DNA of 64,000 nucleotides from an uncultured Eubacteriales bacterium (GTDB taxonomy: Bacteria; Bacillota; Clostridia; Oscillospirales; Acutalibacteraceae), in NCBI GenBank assembly GCA_948537335.1, contig CAOUJG010000004.1:1-64000 (forward strand). Reading direction: 5' to 3'. Positions 56,718 to 64,000 of the stretch are shown in pieces; position 1 is the first letter of the stretch; every line of letters begins with the position of its first letter. A model generated the notes under the pieces. The model was not told where the DNA came from. It searched no databases and saw only the letters and a list, made by a program, of their open reading frames with translations. Both the position numbers and the translations under genes were made by a program.

Positions 56718-57194
56718 TCAGCTGCCGGATCGCAGTTCTTTGAAGAAGTCTGTTAGCACCTTCGCGCATTCTTCTTTTAAAACGCCGCTCTTTACCGTCG
56801 GCTTGTGATTATACGGCTGCTCGAATAAATTTATCACCGATCCGCATGAGCCTGCTTTGAGGTCGTGCGCCCCGAAAACTAGCCGTTCTATGCGAGAATT
56901 TATAATCGCACCGGCACACATCGGGCAAGGCTCTAGCGTTACAAAAAGTTCGCATCCGCACAACCGCCATCCGCCCAGCGCCTGGCATGCGTTGTTTATT
57001 GCCTCTATTTCTGCGTGATAGAGCGCATTTTTTTTGCCTTCTCTTCGGTTGCGCCCTGTCGCTATTATGGCTCCATCCCTCACTATGACGGCGCCCACAG
57101 GCACTTCGCCTTCTGAGTGTGCCTTTCGTGCAAGCTTTAGCGCCTCTGCCATAAAGTAATTGTCGTCCGGTTGCAAGCCTTCAACCCCTAACAT
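56718..57194 (-). CDS. tadA: tRNA-specific adenosine deaminase
   Basis: Converts adenosine 34 to inosine in tRNA-Arg. 158 residues with H-A-E-I-E-A-I near 60-66 and P-C-P-M-C-A-G near 92-98, the zinc ligands and catalytic Glu of cytidine/deoxycytidylate deaminases. Follows the PLP enzyme on the same strand. Confidence 0.94.
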   Translation of the reverse strand: MLGVEGLQPDDNYFMAEALKLARKAHSEGEVPVGAVIVRDGAIIATGRNRREGKKNALYHAEIEAINNACQALGGWRLCGCELFVTLEPCPMCAGAIINSRIERLVFGAHDLKAGSCGSVINLFEQPYNHKPTVKSGVLKEECAKVLTDFFKELRSGS

Positions 57195-57221
57195 CTATGT
57201 AAAAATCTTTCCGCAATGCTC

Positions 57222-58487
57222 TCAAATTGCGTTTGTGTCGTGGTTTTTGAGGACTTCATCTGCTGCCATCATAACGGCGACCTTTGCGCTATGAAAGTTG
57301 AGTCCGCCCTGCAAAAACACCGCGTATGGTTCCCGAAGTGGCGCGTCCGCCGAAAGTTCTATGGATGCCCCCTGCGTGAACGTTCCCGCCGCCATTATGA
57401 TCTTGTTGTCGTACCCCGGCATGTCCCACGGCTCTGGCTTCACAAAAGAGTCCACCGGCGACGCTGCCTGGATGCTTTGGCAAAATGAGATCAAATTTTC
57501 AGCATTGCCGAGCTTTATCACCTGGACTATGTCGCTTCGAGGCTCATTGTATCTGGGAAAAACCTCATAGCCCAAAAGCTCAAACAACGCGGCCGAAAAA
57601 ATGGCAGTCTTCAAAGCTTCCCCTGTAGCATGCGGCGCATTGAACAGCCCCATAAAGAGCTCTCTGTTCAGTCCGAGCGTCGCGCCCACTTCCTTGCCCG
57701 TGCCTGGCATCGTCAAGCGATATGAGCACTGTTCGACCAAATCCTGCCGTCCTGCGATGTAGCCTCCCGTTGGCGCCAATCCTCCACCCGGATTCTTTAT
57801 GAGCGACCCTGCAATTAAGTCCACCCCATTCTGCAGCGGTTCTTCGCAGCCTACGAATTCTCCATAGCAATTATCCAGCATCACAACGCAGTTTGGCGCA
57901 ATTTTTTTGGCTAGCTGCGCGACTTTTCCTATATTAGCAACCGACAAAGCCCCACGCATGCTGTACCCTCGGGATCTTTGCATATAAACCATTTTGGTGT
58001 CACTTTTTATAGATTTTTCTATTGTGGAAAAATCCAGCGATCCGTCCGATGCCAGCGCTACTTCTTCATAATTTATTCCAAATTCTTTTAAAGAACCCGA
58101 ACTGGCTCTGACAGCACCAATGACGCCCTGCAGCGTGTCGTAAGGCGCCCCTGTTACGCTTATAATCGTGTCCCCAGGGCGGAGCACGCCAAAAAGCGCG
58201 ACAGTTAGGGCATGCGTGCCGCTCACAAAGTTGTGCCGGATTATTGCATCCTCTGCCGCAAAAACCTGCGCAAAGACCCGCTCCAAGGCTTCACGGCCGT
58301 CGTCTCCATATCCGTAACCCGTGGAACCCGCAAAATGCCGGTCACTAACCTTATTGTCTATAAACGCCTTCAAGACCTTTCGCTGGTTATATTCCGCCAT
58401 TTCGTTGACTTTTTTGAACTCCGGCGCGCACATCTCCTGCGTCCTTCGCGCTACTTTTTCTATTTTCTCACTTACCTTAAAAAACAT
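57222..58487 (-). CDS. Methionine gamma-lyase family PLP enzyme (Alum_res type)
   Basis: A 421-residue fold-type I PLP enzyme of the group annotated as aluminium resistance or methionine gamma-lyase. Shows Y-G-Y-G-D-D-G-R-E, F-V-S-G-T-H-A-L, the PLP Lys within A-G-S-L-I-K-N-P-G-G-G, and M-P-G-T-G-K-E-V-G-A. The family is common in Clostridia and the true substrate is unsettled. Precedes tadA. Confidence 0.88.
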   Translation of the reverse strand: MFFKVSEKIEKVARRTQEMCAPEFKKVNEMAEYNQRKVLKAFIDNKVSDRHFAGSTGYGYGDDGREALERVFAQVFAAEDAIIRHNFVSGTHALTVALFGVLRPGDTIISVTGAPYDTLQGVIGAVRASSGSLKEFGINYEEVALASDGSLDFSTIEKSIKSDTKMVYMQRSRGYSMRGALSVANIGKVAQLAKKIAPNCVVMLDNCYGEFVGCEEPLQNGVDLIAGSLIKNPGGGLAPTGGYIAGRQDLVEQCSYRLTMPGTGKEVGATLGLNRELFMGLFNAPHATGEALKTAIFSAALFELLGYEVFPRYNEPRSDIVQVIKLGNAENLISFCQSIQAASPVDSFVKPEPWDMPGYDNKIIMAAGTFTQGASIELSADAPLREPYAVFLQGGLNFHSAKVAVMMAADEVLKNHDTNAI

Positions 58488-58515
58488 CTATAAAACGCGT
58501 CCCCTCGCCATTTTG

Positions 58516-59547
58516 CTAGGCACCACAAATTTTTTCCGCCAACTTCTCGACCAATTTCTGAGTCTCCCAAATGTCGTCCGCGCAAATCATCCCGCACGCC
58601 GTGTGAAGATATCTACACGGCAGCGAGACCGCAATAGTCCGGACTCCTGCGCGAGTTTGATGAATCGCGCCAGCATCGTTACCGCCCGCCACCATGGACT
58701 TTACCTGCACTTTTATGTCGTTCTCTTTGGCGAGCTTCAGCGCCAAATCGTAGATCTCTCTATCGTATATCGTGTGCTTGTCCATAAACGCGACAACCGC
58801 GCCGTTTGAGAGCCTGCACACTTTCTTATCTGGCGCCGTTCCTTTTATGTCGGCTGCAGTAGTCGCCTCCACCACGATTGCCGCGTCCGGATCTATGCCA
58901 AAGGCCGCGACCTTGGCGCCGCGCAGCCCAACTTCCTCTTGCACCACAAAAGAAAAATACATGTCAAACGGCAGCTCCCGCTTGATCAAATTGACCAAAA
59001 CGAAGCATCCCACGCGGTCATCGAGCGCTTTGGCCTTCACCATGCCATTTTCGAATTTAAAATTTGCGGGGAAGCTCACTCCGTCGCCCGGTGTAACGTG
59101 TTCCAGCGCCTGATCTTTGTCCGTGGCACCGATGTCGATATGCATGTCAGCTATGGCGACGCTTTTCCGGCGCTCCTCCGCCTTCAAAAGATGCACCGGC
59201 TTGTCCACGCCGATTACCCCAGCCACCGCCTTTTTGCCTACCGTGACGGGCTTACCGCAAACCGCATTTGCATCGATGCCGCCAACTGGCGCGAATTTTA
59301 GCAGCCCCTCGTCCGTAACATGCGTCACGATGAACCCGACCTCGTCCATATGCGCCGAAATCATCAGCTTTTTGCCCGCTCTTTTAGCTCCCCTTTTGAA
59401 TGCAATGATGTTTCCGAGCGCGTCAACCTTCACATCCGCCACAAACGGCGAAATCTCGCTTAAAATTATCTCTCTCACGCTGGCCTCATCGCCAGAAACC
59501 CCGCTAGAGTCGCATAGTTGCTGCAATAAATTTAAATCATCGGCCAC
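58516..59547 (-). CDS. M42 family aminopeptidase
   Basis: A 343-residue cytoplasmic metallopeptidase (glutamyl aminopeptidase/TET type). Metal ligands in S-A-H-M-D-E-V-G near 66-70, D-D-R-V-G near 170, and Q-E-E-V-G-L-R-G near 205 (catalytic Glu pair). Overlaps the second M42 gene by 11 bases. The two may form a mixed complex. Confidence 0.92.
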   Translation of the reverse strand: MADDLNLLQQLCDSSGVSGDEASVREIILSEISPFVADVKVDALGNIIAFKRGAKRAGKKLMISAHMDEVGFIVTHVTDEGLLKFAPVGGIDANAVCGKPVTVGKKAVAGVIGVDKPVHLLKAEERRKSVAIADMHIDIGATDKDQALEHVTPGDGVSFPANFKFENGMVKAKALDDRVGCFVLVNLIKRELPFDMYFSFVVQEEVGLRGAKVAAFGIDPDAAIVVEATTAADIKGTAPDKKVCRLSNGAVVAFMDKHTIYDREIYDLALKLAKENDIKVQVKSMVAGGNDAGAIHQTRAGVRTIAVSLPCRYLHTACGMICADDIWETQKLVEKLAEKICGA

Positions 59548-60568
59548 AGTCGTCGCCCCCAGTCAGAATGTACTGCGCCAGCAGCCTGGCGGTGTTTTCG
59601 ATGTCCACGATGTCAACCACCTCTACCGGCGTGTGCATGTTCCGCAGTGGCACGGACAAAAGTCCGCCAGCCACCCCGCTTTTTGAGGCTGTTATCACAT
59701 CAGAGGTTGTGCTCGTTGCCGAGCTCATGACCTCCAGCTGATATGGGATCTTGTTCGCTCTCGCCAAATCTATAAATTTGCACGACATTTCTCTCGAAAG
59801 TGTCGGCGCAATGCCTATCATAGGCCCTCCAGACAAATTACCGCACTTTTCCTCAGGAACGCCAGGCTGCTTTGCAAAGCTCACGTCAACAGATATCGCC
59901 TCGTCACAGTCAAGCGCGAACGCCGCAGTCTTCGCCCCCACCGAGTTTATTTCTTCCTGCGTGCTGAATAAAAACGTCACCCGGGCAGGAATTTCCTTGT
60001 CTTTTAGCAAACTTGCGCAATAAATTAGCGCTGCGACTCCTGCGCGATTGTCCAAAGCTGGCGCCGTTATTCTGCTGCCAAGCAACTTCTGCGGCTTCGT
60101 GCTAAACGAGACGTAGTCGCCAACCGAAACAACCTCATGCACCTTTTCTGCCGACAGACCGGTATCCACGAGCAAGTCTTCGGTCTTTTCAAAGTCGGAG
60201 GTTTCTTTGCTTGCCAAATGCGGCGGAGTGGTACACACGATGCCCGTTACGACCTCTTTGCCATGAATAAGCACCGTCGAACCTGGCAGCGTTCTGCTGT
60301 CGACACCTCCACACGGCGAAATATTTATAAACCCGGAATCGTCGACGGCTGTAACCAGCATGCTGACTTGATCCATGTGCGCATCGATCAAAATATGCCG
60401 CGCGGATTCTGGAGTCTTGCCCATCGTGCAAATGACATTCCCGTTTTTGTCTATTCGCGCTTCGTCCGAATAATTCTGCATTTCGGTTCTTATTACGTTT
60501 GCGATACCCAATTCCGCTCCAGAGCCCGAAAAAGTCCCACAAAGCTTGAATAATAGCTCCTCTACCAT
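59537..60568 (-). CDS. M42 family aminopeptidase, second copy
   Basis: About 343 residues; D-A-H-M-D-Q-V near 65-71, D-N-R-A-G near 170 and Q-E-E-I-N-S-V-G near 205. The motif spacing follows its neighbour but overall identity is low, so this is an old duplication. Start uncertain: ATG 60568, GTG 60571 or TTG 60586. Confidence 0.9.
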   Translation of the reverse strand: MVEELLFKLCGTFSGSGAELGIANVIRTEMQNYSDEARIDKNGNVICTMGKTPESARHILIDAHMDQVSMLVTAVDDSGFINISPCGGVDSRTLPGSTVLIHGKEVVTGIVCTTPPHLASKETSDFEKTEDLLVDTGLSAEKVHEVVSVGDYVSFSTKPQKLLGSRITAPALDNRAGVAALIYCASLLKDKEIPARVTFLFSTQEEINSVGAKTAAFALDCDEAISVDVSFAKQPGVPEEKCGNLSGGPMIGIAPTLSREMSCKFIDLARANKIPYQLEVMSSATSTTSDVITASKSGVAGGLLSVPLRNMHTPVEVVDIVDIENTARLLAQYILTGGDDCGR

Positions 60569-60663
60569 CACTTTCGCATGCCCCAACCCCGCAATTACGC
60601 CGCTCAGAGACCATGCTGTCTCCTTCCTTTTGTGTTTTACGCAATATTCACGCCGTTAGATTA

Positions 60664-61251
60664 TTACTGATCAGCTTGAGTGCTCGGTGTTTCCTCTTTT
60701 TCCTGATAAAATTCCTGCTCGTTCAAGAAAATTTCCTTGTCCGTGGTGTCTATCAAGTAGACCTCTTCGTCGCCGTCAACTCGAACATACGCACCCTTGC
60801 CAAGCGGTGCGTCACTACCCAAGAGCAACTTCATCTTTTCGTCGTTAGAAAACGTCACAGTTACCTCTGCGGCGGGATTATCCAGTCCGTAAGCCGAGAG
60901 ATCGCTTGCGTCGTCTATTTTCTGCGTCGGCTTCAGGTTTATCAGGCTGTCATACAGCGCCTCCGCCTTGCTTTGCGACGTTTCGCCCTCTTCCCAGCCG
61001 GCAACAGCGTAAACTTGCTTATCGTCCTTGCTCTCAGCCTTGATTTCGTAATCTTCCTTTTGATTTTTCACCGCAACGCTCGCTATTTTTTTGTCCTCAG
61101 TCAACTTTACGATATTCTCGAAGCTCACGCTGCTCGTGTCCAAAGAGGCATTCTTCTCTGGCGCTGGCATTGAGATCAAGAAAAACAGCAACCCCAGCAA
61201 CAGCGCAAAAAGTGCCGACACGACTATCAATGTGTTTTTTCGTCTTCTCAT
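60664..61251 (-). CDS. DUF4340-type membrane-anchored protein
   Basis: A 195-residue protein: N-terminal TM helix (residues 6-27, L-I-V-V-S-A-L-F-A-L-L-L-G-L-L) then one repeat-like extracellular domain with Y-G-L-D-N-P-A-A-E-V-T-V and a G-S-D-A-P-L-G-K-G-A-Y-V-R. This is DUF4340, here with a single unit; many members carry two or more. It ends the Gld-like ABC set. Confidence 0.8.
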   Translation of the reverse strand: MRRRKNTLIVVSALFALLLGLLFFLISMPAPEKNASLDTSSVSFENIVKLTEDKKIASVAVKNQKEDYEIKAESKDDKQVYAVAGWEEGETSQSKAEALYDSLINLKPTQKIDDASDLSAYGLDNPAAEVTVTFSNDEKMKLLLGSDAPLGKGAYVRVDGDEEVYLIDTTDKEIFLNEQEFYQEKEETPSTQADQ

Positions 61252-61272
61252 TATCGCGACCCCCAGCCTGCT

Positions 61273-62709
61273 CTACTTATTTTTTCGCCTGAAGTATACG
61301 ATTATTCCTATGATTACAATCGCAGCTGGCAAAATTATTGCCATCATTATGCCGATTGTGTTTGCTGTGGCTTTGTCTAACCCCAGCTCTTCGCCGCCAA
61401 GACTCTTCGACTCTATTGTTATTCCCACGTCTTCGCGGTTTGTCATGGTGTTGACCATGTTTACAAAGTACGCCGAGTTATTGAGCGCGTTCGAGGCCAA
61501 GAGCTCCGGCATCAAGGCGCCGTACGAACCTATCACCGCAAGCTTCGACGTTTTCGCGTCGTCCAGCTTCACGTCAGAAAGCACAACAGACGGGATCGGC
61601 CCAGATATATTGCCCCTAAAATCAAAGTTCTGATCCGCGCCCTTTGGCAGAATGCCTGTAGTAGGCGAAAACTGCAGTAAAATCCCTGTATTCTCGCTGT
61701 TTGTAATCTCTATCGGCCTGCAATATAGCATCATCACAGGGATCGTCTTGTTTTTCAGCCTGCTGTATTCCTCGTCAACATAATCATTGACCGCCTCAAA
61801 CGCGCCACCGTACGCCTTTTTCATGTCCGTCTCATAAACCAAGCCCTCATTAATCTTAACGCCGTGCTTCTCCAAAAATGCACTCAAATTCGGCGCCGCG
61901 GCCTGGTTCGGGTTGAGCACGTATATCAAATTCTTGTCGCCCAGTTCTAGGAATTTCTCGACCTTCTCTATCGCCGGTGCGTCAAAGTCCCGCTCGGGCG
62001 CATAAATCATCACCAGCCTAGCATCCTCGGGGATCTCCTGCGTTAAAACCGAGGCGTCCTCCACATTAAAATTATTCTTCTTCAAAAGCTCAGAAAACGC
62101 GGTAGAATCCTGTTCTCCGTAGCCTTTCAGCATCACTATTTTTTCTTGATTCTCACTCGTAACATATAAAATCGCCGAAGTCAGCTCTTGCTCCGCCTTG
62201 GAGCCCGTTATGGCGCTGCCGTAGTAACTTCTTTGAATTTCAAAAATATCCTGCACAGTTATGATCTTGTGCTTGTCGCCCGACCGCACTATAACGCTGT
62301 TTTCGGTCAAGTTCTCGTTCTGATATTCATTCAAGTACGCCGGATTCTTCACCGGGTCCAGGTACTTAAGCCTAATTTTGTCCGAATTCTGCTCATACTT
62401 TTTCAAAACCGAATTCGCCTGCGCAAAATATGAATTCACCTTCGGAAACGCGTTCTCATCGCTCAAAACCACGATCTCTACGTCTTTCTTCAGGTCCTTT
62501 ATAAAATCAATCGACTGGTCGGTTAGCGAGAAAATTTTATTCTGAGTCAAGTCCAAGCTCAAGCTGAATTTGTCCGTCAGCTGGCCCACAATCAGGTTAA
62601 CAACCACCGTCGCCGCCACCACAATCACCGTTATGGCCGTTGCCACGCTGCCCACCTTGAACTTTCTTGTGTTAAACTTTGCGAGCATCTTGCCGATTTT
62701 TTCTTTCAT
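61273..62709 (-). CDS. GldG-like extracellular ABC accessory protein
   Basis: A 478-residue protein with TM helices near both ends (A-T-A-I-T-V-I-V-V-A-A-T and I-I-V-Y-F-R at the C-terminus). The soluble region resembles GldG/ABC-type auxiliary proteins: L-S-L-D-L-T-Q-N-K-I-F-S-L-T near 50-63, and Y-G-E-Q-D-S in the middle. Works with the ABC permease and ATPase upstream. 33 bases after the permease gene. Confidence 0.85.
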   Translation of the reverse strand: MKEKIGKMLAKFNTRKFKVGSVATAITVIVVAATVVVNLIVGQLTDKFSLSLDLTQNKIFSLTDQSIDFIKDLKKDVEIVVLSDENAFPKVNSYFAQANSVLKKYEQNSDKIRLKYLDPVKNPAYLNEYQNENLTENSVIVRSGDKHKIITVQDIFEIQRSYYGSAITGSKAEQELTSAILYVTSENQEKIVMLKGYGEQDSTAFSELLKKNNFNVEDASVLTQEIPEDARLVMIYAPERDFDAPAIEKVEKFLELGDKNLIYVLNPNQAAAPNLSAFLEKHGVKINEGLVYETDMKKAYGGAFEAVNDYVDEEYSRLKNKTIPVMMLYCRPIEITNSENTGILLQFSPTTGILPKGADQNFDFRGNISGPIPSVVLSDVKLDDAKTSKLAVIGSYGALMPELLASNALNNSAYFVNMVNTMTNREDVGITIESKSLGGEELGLDKATANTIGIMMAIILPAAIVIIGIIVYFRRKNK

Positions 62710-62742
62710 CTTACGTCATACTCCCTTCTGTTGCCGCAACTT

Positions 62743-63447
62743 CTAGCTCCATCTTTTTTTCTCAAACACTCGCACCGTCAAGAACACGAACAGCGCGCTC
62801 ACGCTCACAAAAAACACGACGTCTTTAAGCGTCACAATGCCCAGCGTAAAGTTGTTGTAGTACGTCATGAAGGAGATCCCTCTCAAAATGTTGCCGATAA
62901 ACTCCACCGACACGGCCTGCGCAATAGAATCCATAAACAGCATCAAAACTCCAACCGCGATTCCGCCTATGGCCGCCACGATTTGATTTTCTGTAATCGA
63001 AGATAAAAACATTCCAACCGCGATGAGCGCTGAACCCAGCAAAAATACGCCCAAAAAGTTGCCAAAAACACTCGTCCAAGACGGCGCATTGTAGCACGCG
63101 ATTATCCCCGCATACACTAGTGTGATCGCAATGCAGCACAGGTACATCACTATTGCCGCAAAATATTTCCCCAAAGCAATCGACGTCAAACTGACGGGCG
63201 CCGTGAGCAAAGCTTGATCTGTTTTTTGCTTTTTTTCTTCGCTAAAAAGCCTCATGGTCAGTATCGGGATGATGAACATCAAAATGATAAACAAGCTGCT
63301 AAACGTGTACGATAAGTCCGTCGTGTTCGACACCAGCGCGCTCATGTAAAAGTAGAACCCGCCAAAAACGTAGAACACCGCCAAAACTATGTATCCGATT
63401 GCCGACGAAAAATATGCCAAAATCTCGCGTTTTATTATTGCTCCCAT
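62743..63447 (-). CDS. ABC-2 family permease (GldF-like)
   Basis: A 234-residue permease with six hydrophobic helices (I-V-L-A-V-F-Y-V-F-G-G-F-Y-F; L-F-I-I-L-M-F-I-I-P-I-L; and I-V-M-Y-L-C-C-I-A-I). R-L-F-S-E-E-K-K-Q-K-T is the coupling-loop segment of GldF/NosY-type proteins. Confidence 0.88.
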   Translation of the reverse strand: MGAIIKREILAYFSSAIGYIVLAVFYVFGGFYFYMSALVSNTTDLSYTFSSLFIILMFIIPILTMRLFSEEKKQKTDQALLTAPVSLTSIALGKYFAAIVMYLCCIAITLVYAGIIACYNAPSWTSVFGNFLGVFLLGSALIAVGMFLSSITENQIVAAIGGIAVGVLMLFMDSIAQAVSVEFIGNILRGISFMTYYNNFTLGIVTLKDVVFFVSVSALFVFLTVRVFEKKRWS

Positions 63448-63499
63448 TTAACCTCTCTGCCTTTCTCGATTTTCAAATTTGTCAACCGCGCGTGCCCGC

Positions 63500-64000
63500 T
63501 TATCTACTGGGCTCATCTTGAGTCAGCTTTCTAAAAACGTCCTCAAGCGTCATGCTGTCGTTGCTCATAGAGATTATCGGACAATTCATTTCTGCCATCT
63601 TCGAAAAAACAAACTTCCGAACATCCTGACTCTTGTCGTAACTTACCACATACTCCGCGCTAGAATCCGCATTCTGCCTGCTAAACGCAACTTCAGTTAC
63701 TCCCGTAACCTCCTTAAGCGCCGCTATAACTGCATTTTTTTCGCCTTCAATAGTCAAAACCAGCCTATTTTCGGCCGAAAGCCCGCTAGACAGGTTCGCA
63801 GTTGTATCGTCGGCGACAACTTTGCCGTTGTTTATTACAATGACCCGGTCGCAAACCGACTGAACCTCCGGCAAAACGTGCGACGACAATATTATAGTAT
63901 GGCTCTTGCCCAGCGACTTCACAAGGTCACGGATCTCGATGATCTGGTTCGGATCCAGCCCCACAGTGGGTTCGTCCAAAATAAGAAGTTTCGGCTCTCC
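63500..64000 (-). CDS. ABC transporter ATP-binding protein (5' part beyond window)
   Basis: The C-terminal 167 codons of an ATPase subunit: Walker B L-L-I-L-D-E-P-T-V-G-L-D-P near the edge, switch H in L-S-S-H-V-L, then a C-terminal extension. Start and Walker A are outside the window. It belongs with the permease and GldG-like genes. Confidence 0.92.
   Translation of the reverse strand, partial: GEPKLLILDEPTVGLDPNQIIEIRDLVKSLGKSHTIILSSHVLPEVQSVCDRVIVINNGKVVADDTTANLSSGLSAENRLVLTIEGEKNAVIAALKEVTGVTEVAFSRQNADSSAEYVVSYDKSQDVRKFVFSKMAEMNCPIISMSNDSMTLEDVFRKLTQDEPSR

Overview
The window looks like a chromosome segment of an endospore-forming Clostridia-type Firmicute. It carries the complete spoIIIAA-AH operon, spoIIAA-spoIIAB-sigF, an interrupted sigK, an oxygen-sensitive class III ribonucleotide reductase (nrdDG), Gram-positive Shine-Dalgarno sequences (AGGAGG) and consensus TTGACA-N17-TATAAT promoters. 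The species cannot be named from the sequence alone; it appears to be an uncultured or poorly described relative of Oscillospirales or neighbouring orders.

Layout. 1-3.9 kb: right-hand end of a phage-like element (RusA resolvase, single-strand annealing protein, small membrane proteins, two XRE regulators) that interrupts sigK at the same codon region as the B. subtilis and C. difficile skin elements; only the 5' half of sigK (3879-4226) lies in the window. 4.3-7.9 kb: aspartokinase and a class A penicillin-binding protein. 8-9.1 kb: a BofC-like small protein and a secreted low-complexity protein. 9.3-15.8 kb: the clostridial nusB - TsaD-like - xseA - xseB - dxs - tlyA - nadK operon. 15.9-20.8 kb: spoIIIAA-AH, the feeding-tube channel operon of the forespore. 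21-22.9 kb: acpP, then aroE and aroK on the other strand.

22.9-35.8 kb is the most distinctive region: one co-directional block on the minus strand that starts at a perfect consensus promoter (35746-35774). It encodes a lipoprotein substrate-binding protein, an HlyD-type adaptor, a C39 peptidase-containing ABC exporter, a second ABC exporter without the peptidase, at least 16 small double-glycine leader peptides (mostly Nif11-like leaders), an HExxH metallopeptidase and two short tandem peptides. No lanthionine synthetase, radical SAM enzyme or cyclodehydratase is visible, and the core peptides are almost free of cysteine. Several cores share an Asn-rich signature (T-I-N ... G-[ND]-x-N), two have the same modules in a different order, and two have nearly identical leaders with unrelated cores. 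A 17th Nif11-like peptide stands alone at 43.6 kb with its own promoter and terminator.

36-64 kb: secA, a signal-peptide-bearing AAA+ ATPase, DegV, MurD, TrpS, FolC, the sigF operon, an MTA/SAH nucleosidase, a structured tRNA-like leader ahead of a zinc-ribbon protein, a DUF1858 protein, TrmK and a NIF3-like protein, nrdDG with a probable NrdR box, an XRE regulator, TadA, a methionine gamma-lyase-like PLP enzyme, two tandem M42 aminopeptidases and a Gld-type ABC transporter set that runs off the right end.

Most housekeeping calls rest on clear motifs. Functions in the skin-like element, the peptide array and the secreted proteins are inference, and product chemistry is unknown.
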